Assembly: GCF_003626695.1 (NCBI RefSeq)
Contig: NZ_RBAH01000006.1
Location: forward strand, 186,001-250,000
Direction: 5' to 3'
Source of the DNA: Paenibacillus ginsengarvi
GTDB taxonomy: Bacteria > Bacillota > Bacilli > Paenibacillales > NBRC-103111
Length of the DNA stretch: 64,000 nucleotides
In this document: positions 52,474 to 61,265 of the stretch, piece by piece
Numbering within the stretch: the first letter of the stretch is position 1
Layout of the letters: every line of letters starts with the position of its first letter
Position numbers and translations under genes: made by a program
The notes under the pieces: generated by a model
The model's input: the letters and a program-made list of their open reading frames with translations, nothing else
Told to the model about the DNA's origin: nothing
Databases searched by the model: none

Positions 52474-52502
52474 TTTACTTTTGCGGCCGATAAGCCTATA
52501 AT
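52474..52502 (+). promoter_or_regulatory. Promoter of the probable 6S RNA
   Basis: TTTACT (52474-52479), 17 nt, TATAAT (52497-52502), perfect -10. Confidence 0.75.
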
Positions 52503-52508
52503 ATACGT

Positions 52509-52697
52509 ACAACAACAAAAGCATCCTGCGATGTACGTCACGGTTTTCGATTGTTTTGAACCAATGAGTGTTTCTAGGGAGTTCAATAAGTACGCCCGGC
52601 TGACATGCCCTCAAAAGGGGACTTCAAAAAGGCGTCTGCGGACACCCACCTGCGAGAGCGGGTTTGAAACATGAGAATCGAACGGCATATGCGGGTT
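52509..52697 (+). ncRNA. ssrS: Probable 6S RNA
   Basis: About 190 nt between a good sigma-A promoter and a T-run (GCGGGTTTTTT), with no open frame bearing a ribosome site. The 5' end (GCATCCTGCGATGT and GGTTTTCGATTGTTTTGAACC) can pair with the 3' end (GGGTTTGAAAC and GAGAATCGAAC and ATGCGGGT), giving a long closing stem interrupted by a central bulge, the layout of 6S RNA, which sequesters the sigma-A holoenzyme. Length and context fit, but the identification is by structure, not alignment, so another structured RNA is possible. Confidence 0.6.
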
Positions 52698-52726
52698 TTT
52701 TGTTGTTCTTCCTTTACCAATAAGAG

Positions 52727-52760
52727 AAACCGGTTCTCCGCTGCGGAGGCCGGTTTTTTT
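52727..52760. terminator. Terminator between the RNA gene and the AraC gene
   Basis: AAACCGG and CTCCG pair with CGGAG and CCGGTTT, followed by TTTT on the plus strand. Confidence 0.85.
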
Positions 52761-52792
52761 GGTTTTGGGCACAAAGGCGGCAACGGGCCCGG

Positions 52793-53683
52793 CTATAAAA
52801 TCCGAGCCTTCACCGTTTTGGCATATTCAGTGGGCGTCATATCGACGGCGGTCTTGAAGTGGCGCGAAAACGTATGAATGCTGCTGTACCCCAGCTTCTC
52901 GGCCAGCTCCGTGAAGTTGTATTTGTCTTCGCGGATCATCAGCTTTGCCCGTTCGATTTTTAAGCTTTTGTATGTTTTCATCACGCTTTGGCCCCGTTTT
53001 TCCTTGAACAGGGCGCTCAGGCGGGGTTGTCCGACATGAAACCGCGCGCAAAGCTCCTCAAGCGTCAAATTGTCCGCCAGCCTTTCCTCCATATAAGCGA
53101 CCGCCCGTTTGACGAGCTCGTCCTCGCTGCGTTCTTTAGCCGTTGACGATAGCCGATTCGACTGTGGAAGCGATTCGCCGCTTCGCGCAGCGAGACTTAA
53201 CAGCAGCAGCTCGAGATGGTTGCGAAGCAATTGCTCGCAGCCGAGTGGCGCATCCTCGCGTCTGACCAGATCGTGCACGCGCGGATGATCGAACGGCGGG
53301 TAATAGGCGGCAAAGCCGTTTTTCATAATATGGGCGATCAAGTTCCGCTCGTAATCGGTCAGGTTGTACAGGCCGTTTTCGAACAGGCTCATTGCTGGCG
53401 AGCGGCACTCGAAGCAGACGACGATAATGTTCGGCCCGATTTTGCCGTTTGCCCAGACGGAATGAAATTCATTCGGTTTATGAAACAGAAGGTCGCCCTG
53501 CTTCAGCACGTATCCGACCGAGTCGGCCATTACTTCAAATTCGCCTTTGTCTACATACAGCAGCTCCCAGAAATCGTGCGCTTCGCCCTCGAACACGAAG
53601 TCATTGGCAAATTCGAAGTAATGCAGGGAGATCAGGTCGGTCACTCCGAACACGGTTTCGAGCGGAGTTTTTTTAAATTCCAT
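52793..53683 (-). CDS. AraC-family transcriptional regulator
   Basis: 296 residues. Cupin-type N-terminal sensor (HDFWELLYVDKGEFEVMAD, GYVLKQGDLLFHKPNEFHSV), two C-terminal helix-turn-helix motifs (LTLEELCARFHVGQPRLSAL; YNFTELAEKLGYSSIHTFSR) and the ending MTPTEYAK. GGAGGGCGAAAT precedes ATG 53683. Divergent from the four-gene sugar operon at 53.9-57.5 kb and its likely activator. Confidence 0.92.
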   Translation of the reverse strand: MEFKKTPLETVFGVTDLISLHYFEFANDFVFEGEAHDFWELLYVDKGEFEVMADSVGYVLKQGDLLFHKPNEFHSVWANGKIGPNIIVVCFECRSPAMSLFENGLYNLTDYERNLIAHIMKNGFAAYYPPFDHPRVHDLVRREDAPLGCEQLLRNHLELLLLSLAARSGESLPQSNRLSSTAKERSEDELVKRAVAYMEERLADNLTLEELCARFHVGQPRLSALFKEKRGQSVMKTYKSLKIERAKLMIREDKYNFTELAEKLGYSSIHTFSRHFKTAVDMTPTEYAKTVKARIL

Positions 53684-53864
53684 ATTTCGCCCTCCGTTGT
53701 CGGTGTGGTGCGCTCCACTACCATCTTATTCGATATGGAGCGGCGGGAAAAGCAGCAAACGATAGTTTTGTTAAATATTCGATTAGTTTCGGTAAAGATT
53801 TCGCGGTGCCGTATCGGTACGATGGATACAAGGAACAAGATTCGTCCGAAAGGGGAGGAGCTGC

Positions 53865-54728
53865 TTGAAAAAAGGAATCAACCAATGGTCGTTCCCGGAA
53901 GGCATGTCCATCCCGGATTGCATCAGGCTGGCCAAACGGGCCGGCTTCGACGGGATCGAGCTGGCGCTCGCGGAAACGGGACCGCTCAGTCTGGAAAGCG
54001 GGGAAAAGGAGATCGCGGAAATACGGCTGGCGGCGGAAGCCGAAGGCATCGGCATCAGCAGTCTGGCGTGCGGGCTCGGCTGGTCGTATGCGCTCACGAG
54101 CGAATCGAAGCCGAACCGGGACAAGGCGATCGATATTGTGAAGCGTCAGCTCGAAGTCGCAGCGGCTTTGCAAGCGGATACGATTCTCGTGGTGCCGGGC
54201 AGCGTCGGTGTCGATTTTATACCGGGATTGGATGTAACCGAATACGATGTCGCCTACGATAACGCGTTGGAAGCGCTTGCGGGATTGGCTGCCGAAGCGG
54301 CGGCGGCGCAGGTGTCGATCGGCGTGGAGAACGTCTGGAATAAGTTTTTGCTGTCACCGCTCGAAATGCGCAATTTTATCGACAGCATCGCTTCTCCCTG
54401 GGTCGGAGCGTATCTGGATGTGGGCAACACGCTGCTGACCGGTTATCCCGAGCATTGGATCAAAATATTGAACCGTCGCATCAAAAAGGTGCATTTCAAA
54501 GACTTCCGTCGCAGCGGGGCGGGGTTATCCGCCTTCGTTGACCTGCTTGCCGGTGATGTGGATTATCCGCTTGTAATGCGCAAGCTGCGCGAAATCGGAT
54601 ATTCGGATTATGTAATTGCGGAAATGATTCCGCCGTATCGGCATTATCCCGAACAAATTATTTTTAATACATCCGGCGCGATGGATGCCATTCTGGCTGG
54701 GGCGCGAGAGGAAGGGGATGCGGTATGA
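53865..54728 (+). CDS. Sugar phosphate isomerase/epimerase (xylose-isomerase-like TIM barrel)
   Basis: 287 residues. The AP-endonuclease-2 TIM barrel pattern: KKGINQWSFP, GFDGIELAL, and the metal-ligand strands IGVENVWNKF, YLDVGNTLLTGYP, KKVHFKDFRR and VIAEMIPPY. It would isomerise or epimerise a keto or inositol-type sugar with a divalent metal. TTG 53865 follows GAGGAG. The end overlaps the next ATG (ATGA), so it is the first gene of a translationally coupled operon. Confidence 0.88.
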   Translation: MKKGINQWSFPEGMSIPDCIRLAKRAGFDGIELALAETGPLSLESGEKEIAEIRLAAEAEGIGISSLACGLGWSYALTSESKPNRDKAIDIVKRQLEVAAALQADTILVVPGSVGVDFIPGLDVTEYDVAYDNALEALAGLAAEAAAAQVSIGVENVWNKFLLSPLEMRNFIDSIASPWVGAYLDVGNTLLTGYPEHWIKILNRRIKKVHFKDFRRSGAGLSAFVDLLAGDVDYPLVMRKLREIGYSDYVIAEMIPPYRHYPEQIIFNTSGAMDAILAGAREEGDAV

Positions 54729-55756
54729 TCCGGATCGGGTTGATCGGTGCGGGGTTTATGGGATCGATGCACGCGTCTTGTTACCAAGCGCTGGCCGGAC
54801 GGGGCGACTTTCAGGTGACGGCCGTGGCGGACGCTGAGCCGGAGCGGGCGGCAAAGCTGGCGGAGCTGTTCGGTGCGGACGTGTATGCGTCGGCGGACGA
54901 GCTGATCCGGGAAGCGGACGTGAACACCGTCGATATATGTTTGCCGACCTATCTGCACTGTGAAACGGCGGCACAAGCGATGAAGAAAGGGTATAACGTC
55001 TTTGTCGAAAAGCCGGTATGTCTTGGCCTGCATGAAGCGGAGCGGCTGCTGGACCTTCAGCGCGAAACCGGAGCGAAGGCGATGGTCGGCCATTGCATCC
55101 GTTTTTGGCCGGAATATATGGAATTGAAGCGTTTGGCGGATAGCGGCGAATACGGCCGCCTGTTATCCGGCGTCTTTAAACGGATCAGTCCGAAGCCGGG
55201 CTGGGCGTGGAACGGCTGGCTGCATGATCCGGATAAAAGCGGCTCGGCCGCGCTTGATCTGCATGTGCATGACGTCGACTTCGTGCGCTCCCTATTCGGC
55301 GAGCCGGACCGGCTGTCGGCGGAAGCGGTTAAGCGGGATGGGGCCAACGGGCATGTGTTCAGTTTGTACCGGTACGGCGATGCGGTTGTTTCGCTCGAAG
55401 GCGGATGGGACTACCCCGAGACGTTTCCGTTCGAAATGGCGTATCGGGTCAGCTTCGAGCGGGCGACCGCCGTATTCAGCTCGGCGGCGAATCCGTCGCT
55501 GCGCATTTATGAAACAGGCGGAGCCGTTCTCGAGCCGGCGCTGGAGGAAAGTGTAGCAGGAGAAGGGGCAAGCGGAGGCAATATTTCCAGTCTCGGCGGC
55601 TATTACAACGAGCTGCGTTATTTTCTGGATTGCCTGACCTCGGGCCGTGAAATCGATGTATCGACACTGCAAGACGGGTATGAATCGCTCCGGCTGGCGC
55701 TGCGCGAAATCGCCGCCGCTCACGGACCGGCACAAGCTAAGGAGGAACTTCGATGA
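54725..55756 (+). CDS. Gfo/Idh/MocA-family oxidoreductase
   Basis: 343 residues, usual length. NAD site IGLIGAGFMGSMHASC; EKP motif in VFVEKPVCLGL; second-domain pattern DLHVHDVDFVRSLFGEP. It would oxidise a hydroxyl of a sugar or amino sugar. Overlaps its neighbours by ATGA on both sides, so it is fully coupled with the isomerase and the deacetylase. Confidence 0.92.
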   Translation: MIRIGLIGAGFMGSMHASCYQALAGRGDFQVTAVADAEPERAAKLAELFGADVYASADELIREADVNTVDICLPTYLHCETAAQAMKKGYNVFVEKPVCLGLHEAERLLDLQRETGAKAMVGHCIRFWPEYMELKRLADSGEYGRLLSGVFKRISPKPGWAWNGWLHDPDKSGSAALDLHVHDVDFVRSLFGEPDRLSAEAVKRDGANGHVFSLYRYGDAVVSLEGGWDYPETFPFEMAYRVSFERATAVFSSAANPSLRIYETGGAVLEPALEESVAGEGASGGNISSLGGYYNELRYFLDCLTSGREIDVSTLQDGYESLRLALREIAAAHGPAQAKEELR

Positions 55757-56463
55757 ATGTACTTGCCATTGCCTGTCACCCCGACGATCTGGAGATCGGC
55801 TGCGGCGGAACGCTGGCCAAATACGCTTCGCTCGGGCATAATGTCACGATGGTGCACGTAGCGAACGGCAACAAAGGACACAAGGTCATAGGCCCTGAGG
55901 AGCTTCGGCTTATACGGGCGGGCGAGGCGCAGCGCTCGGGTGCGCTGATCGGCGCTAAGGTTATCAGTATGGATGTGGACGATCTGCTCGTCAAATCGGA
56001 TCAGGATACGCTGATCACCAAGCTTGTAGACGTGATTCGCACGGTACAGCCCGACGTAATCATTACGCATCCGCCGGAAGATTACATGAAGGACCATATG
56101 GAAGTATCCAAAGCGGTGTTCGATGCCAGTTTCGCCGCTACCGTGCCGCATTACGTCACAGAGGTCGCCGTGCCGGATGGACTGAAGCCATCGCCGATTT
56201 ATTATATGGATACGCTGGCAGGAGTCGGCTTTTTGCCGACGGAATACGTCGATATTACCGATACGATCGAAACGAAAATCGCGATGAACGCCGCTCACGA
56301 AAGCCAGATCAAATGGCTGTACGAGCACGACGGCATCGATTTTCTCGACTTTGTGCGCACGGTTTCGAAATTCCGCGGCCTCCAGTGCGGAGCCGCTTAT
56401 GCGGAGGGTTTCGTCCAGTGCAAGGCGTGGCCTCGTCTGACGACTACCCGTCTGCTGCCTTGA
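55753..56463 (+). CDS. PIG-L/LmbE-family N-deacetylase
   Basis: 236 residues. The zinc motif is ACHPDDLEIGCGG (H9, D12), with the third ligand likely in KDHMEVSKAVF; the segment VIITHPPEDYMKDH is typical. Family members deacetylate N-acetylglucosamine-type sugars (BshB, MshB, PIG-L). Here it would remove an acetyl group from a sugar handled by the neighbouring enzymes. ATG 55753 overlaps the previous stop. Confidence 0.92.
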   Translation: MNVLAIACHPDDLEIGCGGTLAKYASLGHNVTMVHVANGNKGHKVIGPEELRLIRAGEAQRSGALIGAKVISMDVDDLLVKSDQDTLITKLVDVIRTVQPDVIITHPPEDYMKDHMEVSKAVFDASFAATVPHYVTEVAVPDGLKPSPIYYMDTLAGVGFLPTEYVDITDTIETKIAMNAAHESQIKWLYEHDGIDFLDFVRTVSKFRGLQCGAAYAEGFVQCKAWPRLTTTRLLP

Positions 56464-56522
56464 TTGTATGGTTGAGATTGGAATAAGCAACGATGGATTA
56501 CTTCACTTTTGGGGGAATAAGT

Positions 56523-57473
56523 ATGGATTTTATATCGACAGTGAAAGGCTCCCTGCTGGAGTCATTTTACCCGGCGGGCTGGGATATGGAGAGAATCGAT
56601 CGCTGCTGCCGTTATCCGGCCGAGGCGGCTACGGAGCGCCAATCGTTCTGGCATCGCGAATTTGCTCCGGTCGTGTGCGAGAACGTGTACGATTTTGACA
56701 TGATGATGGGGCACGAGATCGCCCAGAACATTCGCCGGACAAGGGAAGCTGGCAAAAAGCTGGCGATTATCCTGCCGGTAGGACCGATGGGCATGTACAA
56801 GTGGGCGGTATACTTTTTGCAGGAGTGGAACGTCGGCTGCTCCCATGTATACGGCTTCAATATGGACGAATGGAGCGACGCCGAAGGCCGAACGCTGGAG
56901 CCGTCCAACCCGGGCGCGTTTCAGTATGCGATGGAGCAGGCGTTTTATGGTCCGCTCGGCCATTTGACCGTGCCTATGGAGCAGCGCAATTTCGCAACCA
57001 AAACCAACTTGCCTGAATACGCCGGGAAAATCGCCGCTCTGAAGGCCGAAGGGGCGGAGCTGATTACTGTATTCGGGATTGGCCGGATGCTGCATATCGC
57101 CTTTTGGGAGCCGCATTTTGCCGAAGAGTACGAAAGCGAGGCGGCTTGGCGAAGCGAAACGCACCGGATCGGCGCGCAGCTTCATCCGCTTACGATCGAG
57201 CAGAACGCGATCACAAGCTTCAAAAGCCGGACCACGCTAGTTCCTTGCCGCGCCAATACGATCGGACCCGGCTTGTTCCTGCAGTCCGACCGGATTATCG
57301 GCGGCTGCGATGGGGCGCTCGGACGGGGCATGCAATGGCAGGGCATGTCGCTATGGATCACGCTCCGGCATGGTCCGGATATGTGGCTGCCGTCTACCTT
57401 CATGCCGACGCTGCCGGGCAAACTGTTTTTCCTTCGCGAGCTGGCGGGCCCGCTTGTAGCAGATGTGAACTAA
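56523..57473 (+). CDS. Glucosamine-6-phosphate deaminase-like protein (NagB fold) with altered active site
   Basis: 316 residues. NagB-type segments are visible: [11 protein letters not shown] (phosphate-binding loop), [10 protein letters not shown] (matching FNMDEY with the catalytic Asp72 of E. coli NagB), and [15 protein letters not shown], which aligns with GxGxDGHIAFNEP. The His and Glu of that motif are kept but the Asp141 position is Met. So it may isomerise, deaminate or only bind an amino sugar phosphate. ATG 56523 has GGGGG upstream; an earlier ATG at 56493 is possible. Follows the deacetylase on the same strand. Confidence 0.8.
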   Translation: MDFISTVKGSLLESFYPAGWDMERIDRCCRYPAEAATERQSFWHREFAPVVCENVYDFDMMMGHEIAQNIRRTREAGKKLAIILPVGPMGMYKWAVYFLQEWNVGCSHVYGFNMDEWSDAEGRTLEPSNPGAFQYAMEQAFYGPLGHLTVPMEQRNFATKTNLPEYAGKIAALKAEGAELITVFGIGRMLHIAFWEPHFAEEYESEAAWRSETHRIGAQLHPLTIEQNAITSFKSRTTLVPCRANTIGPGLFLQSDRIIGGCDGALGRGMQWQGMSLWITLRHGPDMWLPSTFMPTLPGKLFFLRELAGPLVADVN

Positions 57474-57548
57474 CCCGGCGACGGCTGGCTAAAACGGAAT
57501 AGAAAGCGCGCAACACCTTCATACTAACAGCATATGGAGGTGTTTGTG

Positions 57549-58319
57549 TTGTCAGCATACAAATGGAGAAAGGCCGTTTTCGCGGTAGCAATCATAATGA
57601 CTATCGCAGCGGTCTCGTGGATGGCGCCAAAAGTCGTATCCTCGTTCAGCAATCAGGTTATTCAATACGGCTCGAACGGTTCGGATGTGTATGAGCTTCA
57701 AGGGCGCTTAACTTATTTGGATTATTACAGAGGTCCCATAGACGGCGATTTCGGCTGGCAAACAGACCGGGCCGTCCGCGATTTCCAGTACAAATTCGGC
57801 ATGAAGGTAGACGGAGTCGTCGGACCGAAAACGAAGGTCATGCTGTGGAACGCGACCAAAAATTGGGCGCCGGGAGCATCCGGTGGCACGGGAGGCACGA
57901 CTGGTGGCGGAGGCGGAGGAACCAGCGGCGGAGGGGGAGGCTTGCCTTCGGGTAATTCCGGCTTCAGCAGCCAGGATTTGAAGCTGATGGCCAATGCCGT
58001 TTACGGGGAATCGAGAGGCGAACCCTATATCGGCCAGGTGGCCGTAGCAGCCGTCATCCTCAATCGCGTGCAAAGCTCCTCGTTTCCGAATACGGTATCG
58101 GGCGTAATATTCCAGCCGGGAGCGTTCACGGCGGTAGCAGACGGTCAAATCTGGCTCACTCCAAACGATACGGCGGCCAAAGCGGTTCAGGATGCGGTAA
58201 ACGGATGGGACCCATCGGGCGAAGCGCTTTATTACTTCAACCCGGAGACGGCAACTTCCGCCTGGATCTGGACTCGGCCGCAAATTAAGCAAATCGGCAG
58301 ACATATTTTTTGCAAATAA
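57549..58319 (+). CDS. sleB: Cell wall hydrolase, SleB type (spore cortex-lytic)
   Basis: 256 residues. A hydrophobic N-terminal helix (AVFAVAIIMTIAAVSWMA) acts as signal or anchor. A peptidoglycan-binding domain follows (VYELQGRLTYLDYYRGPIDG, FGWQTDRAVRDFQYKFG), then a long Gly/Ser/Thr linker, then the SleB hydrolase domain (LMANAVYGESRGEPYIGQVA with the catalytic Glu, and ALYYFNPETATSAW). SleB cleaves muramic-delta-lactam cortex during spore germination. The start TTG 57549 is 8 nt after GGAGG; the ATG at 57534 is inside that site. Confidence 0.9.
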   Translation: MSAYKWRKAVFAVAIIMTIAAVSWMAPKVVSSFSNQVIQYGSNGSDVYELQGRLTYLDYYRGPIDGDFGWQTDRAVRDFQYKFGMKVDGVVGPKTKVMLWNATKNWAPGASGGTGGTTGGGGGGTSGGGGGLPSGNSGFSSQDLKLMANAVYGESRGEPYIGQVAVAAVILNRVQSSSFPNTVSGVIFQPGAFTAVADGQIWLTPNDTAAKAVQDAVNGWDPSGEALYYFNPETATSAWIWTRPQIKQIGRHIFCK

Positions 58320-58329
58320 ACCGAACAAC

Positions 58330-58378
58330 AAAGAGTGTAGCATAAATATATTTTTTCGGTATATAATACACTCTTTTT
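58330..58378 (+). terminator. Terminator after sleB
   Basis: AAAGAGTGTA (58330-58339) pairs with TACACTCTTT (58367-58376) with a short AT-rich internal stem, ending TTTTT. Confidence 0.85.
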
Positions 58379-58433
58379 ATTAAAAGTGATACAATATATG
58401 GAGAGGAGAGAATTTGGACTAGGGGGAGCAGGC

Positions 58434-59426
58434 ATGGAGAGAGAACTGGCGCTTGAAGTCGTCCGCGTGACGGAAATGGCGGCCTTATCCGCAGCGCAGT
58501 GGATGGGTAGGGGAAAGAAAAACGAAGCCGACGCTGCGGCCACAACGGCGATGCGGATGATGTTCGATACGGTGTCGATCAATGGTACGGTTGTGATCGG
58601 CGAAGGCGAGATGGACGAGGCGCCCATGCTGTATATCGGCGAGCAGGTCGGCAGCCTGAACGGGCCTGAGGTCGATGTCGCTGTTGATCCTCTCGAAGGA
58701 ACGAATATTGTGGCCCGCGGCCTCGACAATGCCATCTCGGTGCTAGCGATTGCGAATAAAGGCCATCTGCTGCACGCTCCCGACATGTATATGGAAAAGC
58801 TGTCCGTTGGCCCTGCGCTTGCGGGCAAGGTGGATATTAACGCGCCGCTCGAAGAAACGCTGGACCTTGTAGCGAGGACGCTATGCAAAAACTTGAGCGA
58901 GCTTACGGTGATGATGCTCGACCGGGAGCGGCACGAGGCGATCGTTCGTACGCTGAGGAAAGTCGGCGTACGCATCAAGTTCATTACCGATGGAGATGTG
59001 GCGGGGGCTATAGCGCCGGCGATGCCCGAGAGCGGCATCGATCTGTTCGTCGGCTCCGGCGGAGCGCCGGAGGGCGTGCTTGCCGCGGCGGCGCTGAAAT
59101 GTTTGGGCGGCGAGCTGCAAGGACGGCTTATGCCGGGCAATGCGACCGAATACCAGCGCTGCGTCGATATGGGGCTGCACGACCCATATAAAGTGCTGAC
59201 GATGGAAGATATGGTTGGCAAGGAGGACGTCATCTTCGCCGCAACGGGAGTCACCTCGGGCAGCTTCCTGCAAGGGGTGCGTTATATGCCAGGAGAGCGT
59301 GCGGAGACGCACTCGCTCGTCATGCGGGCGCAGACAAGGACGATCCGCCATATTCGCACGCTGCATTACTTGCCGAACAAGGATATTGTGAGAATTGCCG
59401 CCGAAGGAAATGAGCGAAAAGGATAG
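58434..59426 (+). CDS. glpX: Class II fructose-1,6-bisphosphatase
   Basis: 330 residues. GlpX pattern: metal site IGEGEMDEAPMLYIGE, VAVDPLEGTNIVARG, and LFVGSGGAPEGVLAAAALKC. Hydrolyses fructose 1,6-bisphosphate for gluconeogenesis. ATG 58434 has AGGGGGAG just upstream; the frame upstream (58386) lacks this. It is ~9 kb from no other glycolytic gene except pfkA at 42.3 kb, which catalyses the opposing step. Confidence 0.94.
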   Translation: MERELALEVVRVTEMAALSAAQWMGRGKKNEADAAATTAMRMMFDTVSINGTVVIGEGEMDEAPMLYIGEQVGSLNGPEVDVAVDPLEGTNIVARGLDNAISVLAIANKGHLLHAPDMYMEKLSVGPALAGKVDINAPLEETLDLVARTLCKNLSELTVMMLDRERHEAIVRTLRKVGVRIKFITDGDVAGAIAPAMPESGIDLFVGSGGAPEGVLAAAALKCLGGELQGRLMPGNATEYQRCVDMGLHDPYKVLTMEDMVGKEDVIFAATGVTSGSFLQGVRYMPGERAETHSLVMRAQTRTIRHIRTLHYLPNKDIVRIAAEGNERKG

Positions 59427-59453
59427 ACGCACTTCCTTCCGTACGCAAAAATG

Positions 59454-59489
59454 AAGCCCCGCGCACGTTTTGTGCCGCGAGGCTTTTTT
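59454..59489. terminator. Bidirectional terminator between glpX and the OpuA operon
   Basis: AAGCC, GCGCAC pair with GTGC, GCG and GGCTT around GTTTT, followed by TTTT. Confidence 0.8.
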
Positions 59490-59498
59490 CGTTGCCGC

Positions 59499-60416
59499 TT
59501 ATTTGTTCAAATCCTCGATCGAGGAAATGTCCATATAGGCCGGCACGACAAGTCCTGTTTTCGTTCCTTTCAAGTTCGGGCCGAGATCCTCGATTTTATC
59601 TTTATATTTATTCAAATAGTCTTCGTGCGTCGTCGGCAGCCAAGCGGCGACCATCGCGTCCGTATCGCCTCCGGCGACTCCGGCCCACATCGGACCAGCT
59701 TCGACCTGAAGCGCCGTTACTTTGTAACCAAGCTTGCTTTCGAGAACGGCCTTCACTACGTTCGTGCTGGCAATCTCGGAATCCCAGGCGACATAGCCGA
59801 GCTTCAGCGATTTACCGTCAGCTTTGTCTACGCCTTCCGTCCATTTATCCGCTTTATCCTTGTTGGCGTCGACCCAGTCTTTGGCCGCCTGTTCCGGCTT
59901 TTTGCCTTCCTGGATCGCGCTCATCACGGCCGCCATATCGTCCGCGGTCCATTCAAACCGGTCCAGCACCGTATAAGCGGATGGCTGGTCGGCCTTCAGC
60001 CCCTTGCGCACGACAGTATGAATCTGCTCTTCGCCGCCGAACGATAACTTCGGATCTTCCAAATATTTCAGCTCGTACTTGGCAAACATCCAATGCGGTG
60101 TCCAGCCGGTAATGATGATCGGCTTTTTGTCCTTAATCGCTTTGTCGAGCGCCGCCGTCATGGCCGCGCCGGAGCCTTCGATCAGCTTCCAGTCTTTCAG
60201 GCCGTAATCGGCTATGGCCTTGTTCGCCGATTTCATAATGCCCGCGCCGGGATCGATACCGATAATTTGCCGGTTGACCTGCTCGGCTACGGGTTTGCTG
60301 TTAGAGTTTTCACCGGCAGCGCCGCCGGAGGTTGATCCTTTGTCGGAGCAGCCGGCGAGCATCGCGCTTATCGTTATAGCTGCGAGCAGCAGTGTTTTCG
60401 TGTTTTTAAACCTCAT
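59499..60416 (-). CDS. opuAC: Glycine betaine ABC transporter substrate-binding lipoprotein
   Basis: 305 residues. Lipobox MLAGC near residue 22. The betaine-binding fold shows GIDPGAGIMKSANKAI, ITGWTPHWMFAKYELKYLED (aromatic cage region) and AGPMWAGVAGGDTDAMVAAW. It captures glycine betaine for osmoprotection and hands it to the permease. Third gene of the OpuA operon, 15 nt after the permease. Confidence 0.93.
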   Translation of the reverse strand: MRFKNTKTLLLAAITISAMLAGCSDKGSTSGGAAGENSNSKPVAEQVNRQIIGIDPGAGIMKSANKAIADYGLKDWKLIEGSGAAMTAALDKAIKDKKPIIITGWTPHWMFAKYELKYLEDPKLSFGGEEQIHTVVRKGLKADQPSAYTVLDRFEWTADDMAAVMSAIQEGKKPEQAAKDWVDANKDKADKWTEGVDKADGKSLKLGYVAWDSEIASTNVVKAVLESKLGYKVTALQVEAGPMWAGVAGGDTDAMVAAWLPTTHEDYLNKYKDKIEDLGPNLKGTKTGLVVPAYMDISSIEDLNK

Positions 60417-60431
60417 GAATATCAGTCTCCT

Positions 60432-61265
60432 TTACTTGTTCGGTTTCGATTTCATCAAACGCTGGGTAAACCGGTCCAGCACAATGGCAACAATAACGAC
60501 CGCGAGGCCGGCTTCGAAGCCTTCGCCGATTTTGATCTGCGTCACGGCCCGGTACACGGAAGCTCCGACGCCTTGCGCCCCGATCATCGAAGCGATGACA
60601 ACCATCGACAGCGACAGCATGATCGTTTGGTTGATACCGGCCATTATGGTCGGCCAAGCCAAGGGCAGCTCAACCTTTACGAGCTTCTGGCCCGGCGTCG
60701 AGCCGAAAGCGTCGGCCGCTTCGCCGAGCTCCGCCGGCACTTGCCGGATGCCGAGATGCGTAAGCCGGATCGTCGGAGGCACGGCGAAGATGACGGAGGC
60801 GATAACGCCGGGCACGACACCGAGACCGAAAAACATGACGGCCGGTATCAAATAAACGAAAGCCGGCATCGTCTGCATGAAGTCGAGCACGGGCGTAATC
60901 GTTTGCGCCGCAGCTCTGCTTCTGGAGCACAAAATGCCGAGCGGAATGCCGATCACGATCGAGATGAACGCGGACGATAACACCAGCGCCAGTGTATCCA
61001 TCGTTTCGTCCCAGTAGCCGAGATTAACGATCAGTAAAAGTCCGATAGCCGAAAGCAGGGCGAGCGGCCATTTGCCGAGTTTGTAGCCCAGCGCCGCCAG
61101 CAGGACGATCAGTACGTAGGAAGGGGCGACATGGAGCACGAACGAGAACGCGTCGACGAGGCCGCCGATGGCCGTAGAGAGCGCATCGAACAAGCCGGAC
61201 AGATGATCCGAAACCCAATCGACGATGGTTTCGATCAGCCGGTCAAGAGGCAGTTTCGGGATCAT
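60432..61265 (-). CDS. opuAB: Glycine betaine ABC transporter permease
   Basis: 277 residues, about seven to eight membrane helices. The EAA-type loop is in ELGEAADAFGSTPGQKLVKV; IPLGILCSRSRAAAQTITPV and LDFMQTMPAFVYLIPAVMFF are standard in ProW/OpuAB. Start ATG 61265 with GGAGG upstream; it overlaps the ATPase by 23 nt. Confidence 0.93.
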   Translation of the reverse strand: MIPKLPLDRLIETIVDWVSDHLSGLFDALSTAIGGLVDAFSFVLHVAPSYVLIVLLAALGYKLGKWPLALLSAIGLLLIVNLGYWDETMDTLALVLSSAFISIVIGIPLGILCSRSRAAAQTITPVLDFMQTMPAFVYLIPAVMFFGLGVVPGVIASVIFAVPPTIRLTHLGIRQVPAELGEAADAFGSTPGQKLVKVELPLAWPTIMAGINQTIMLSLSMVVIASMIGAQGVGASVYRAVTQIKIGEGFEAGLAVVIVAIVLDRFTQRLMKSKPNK

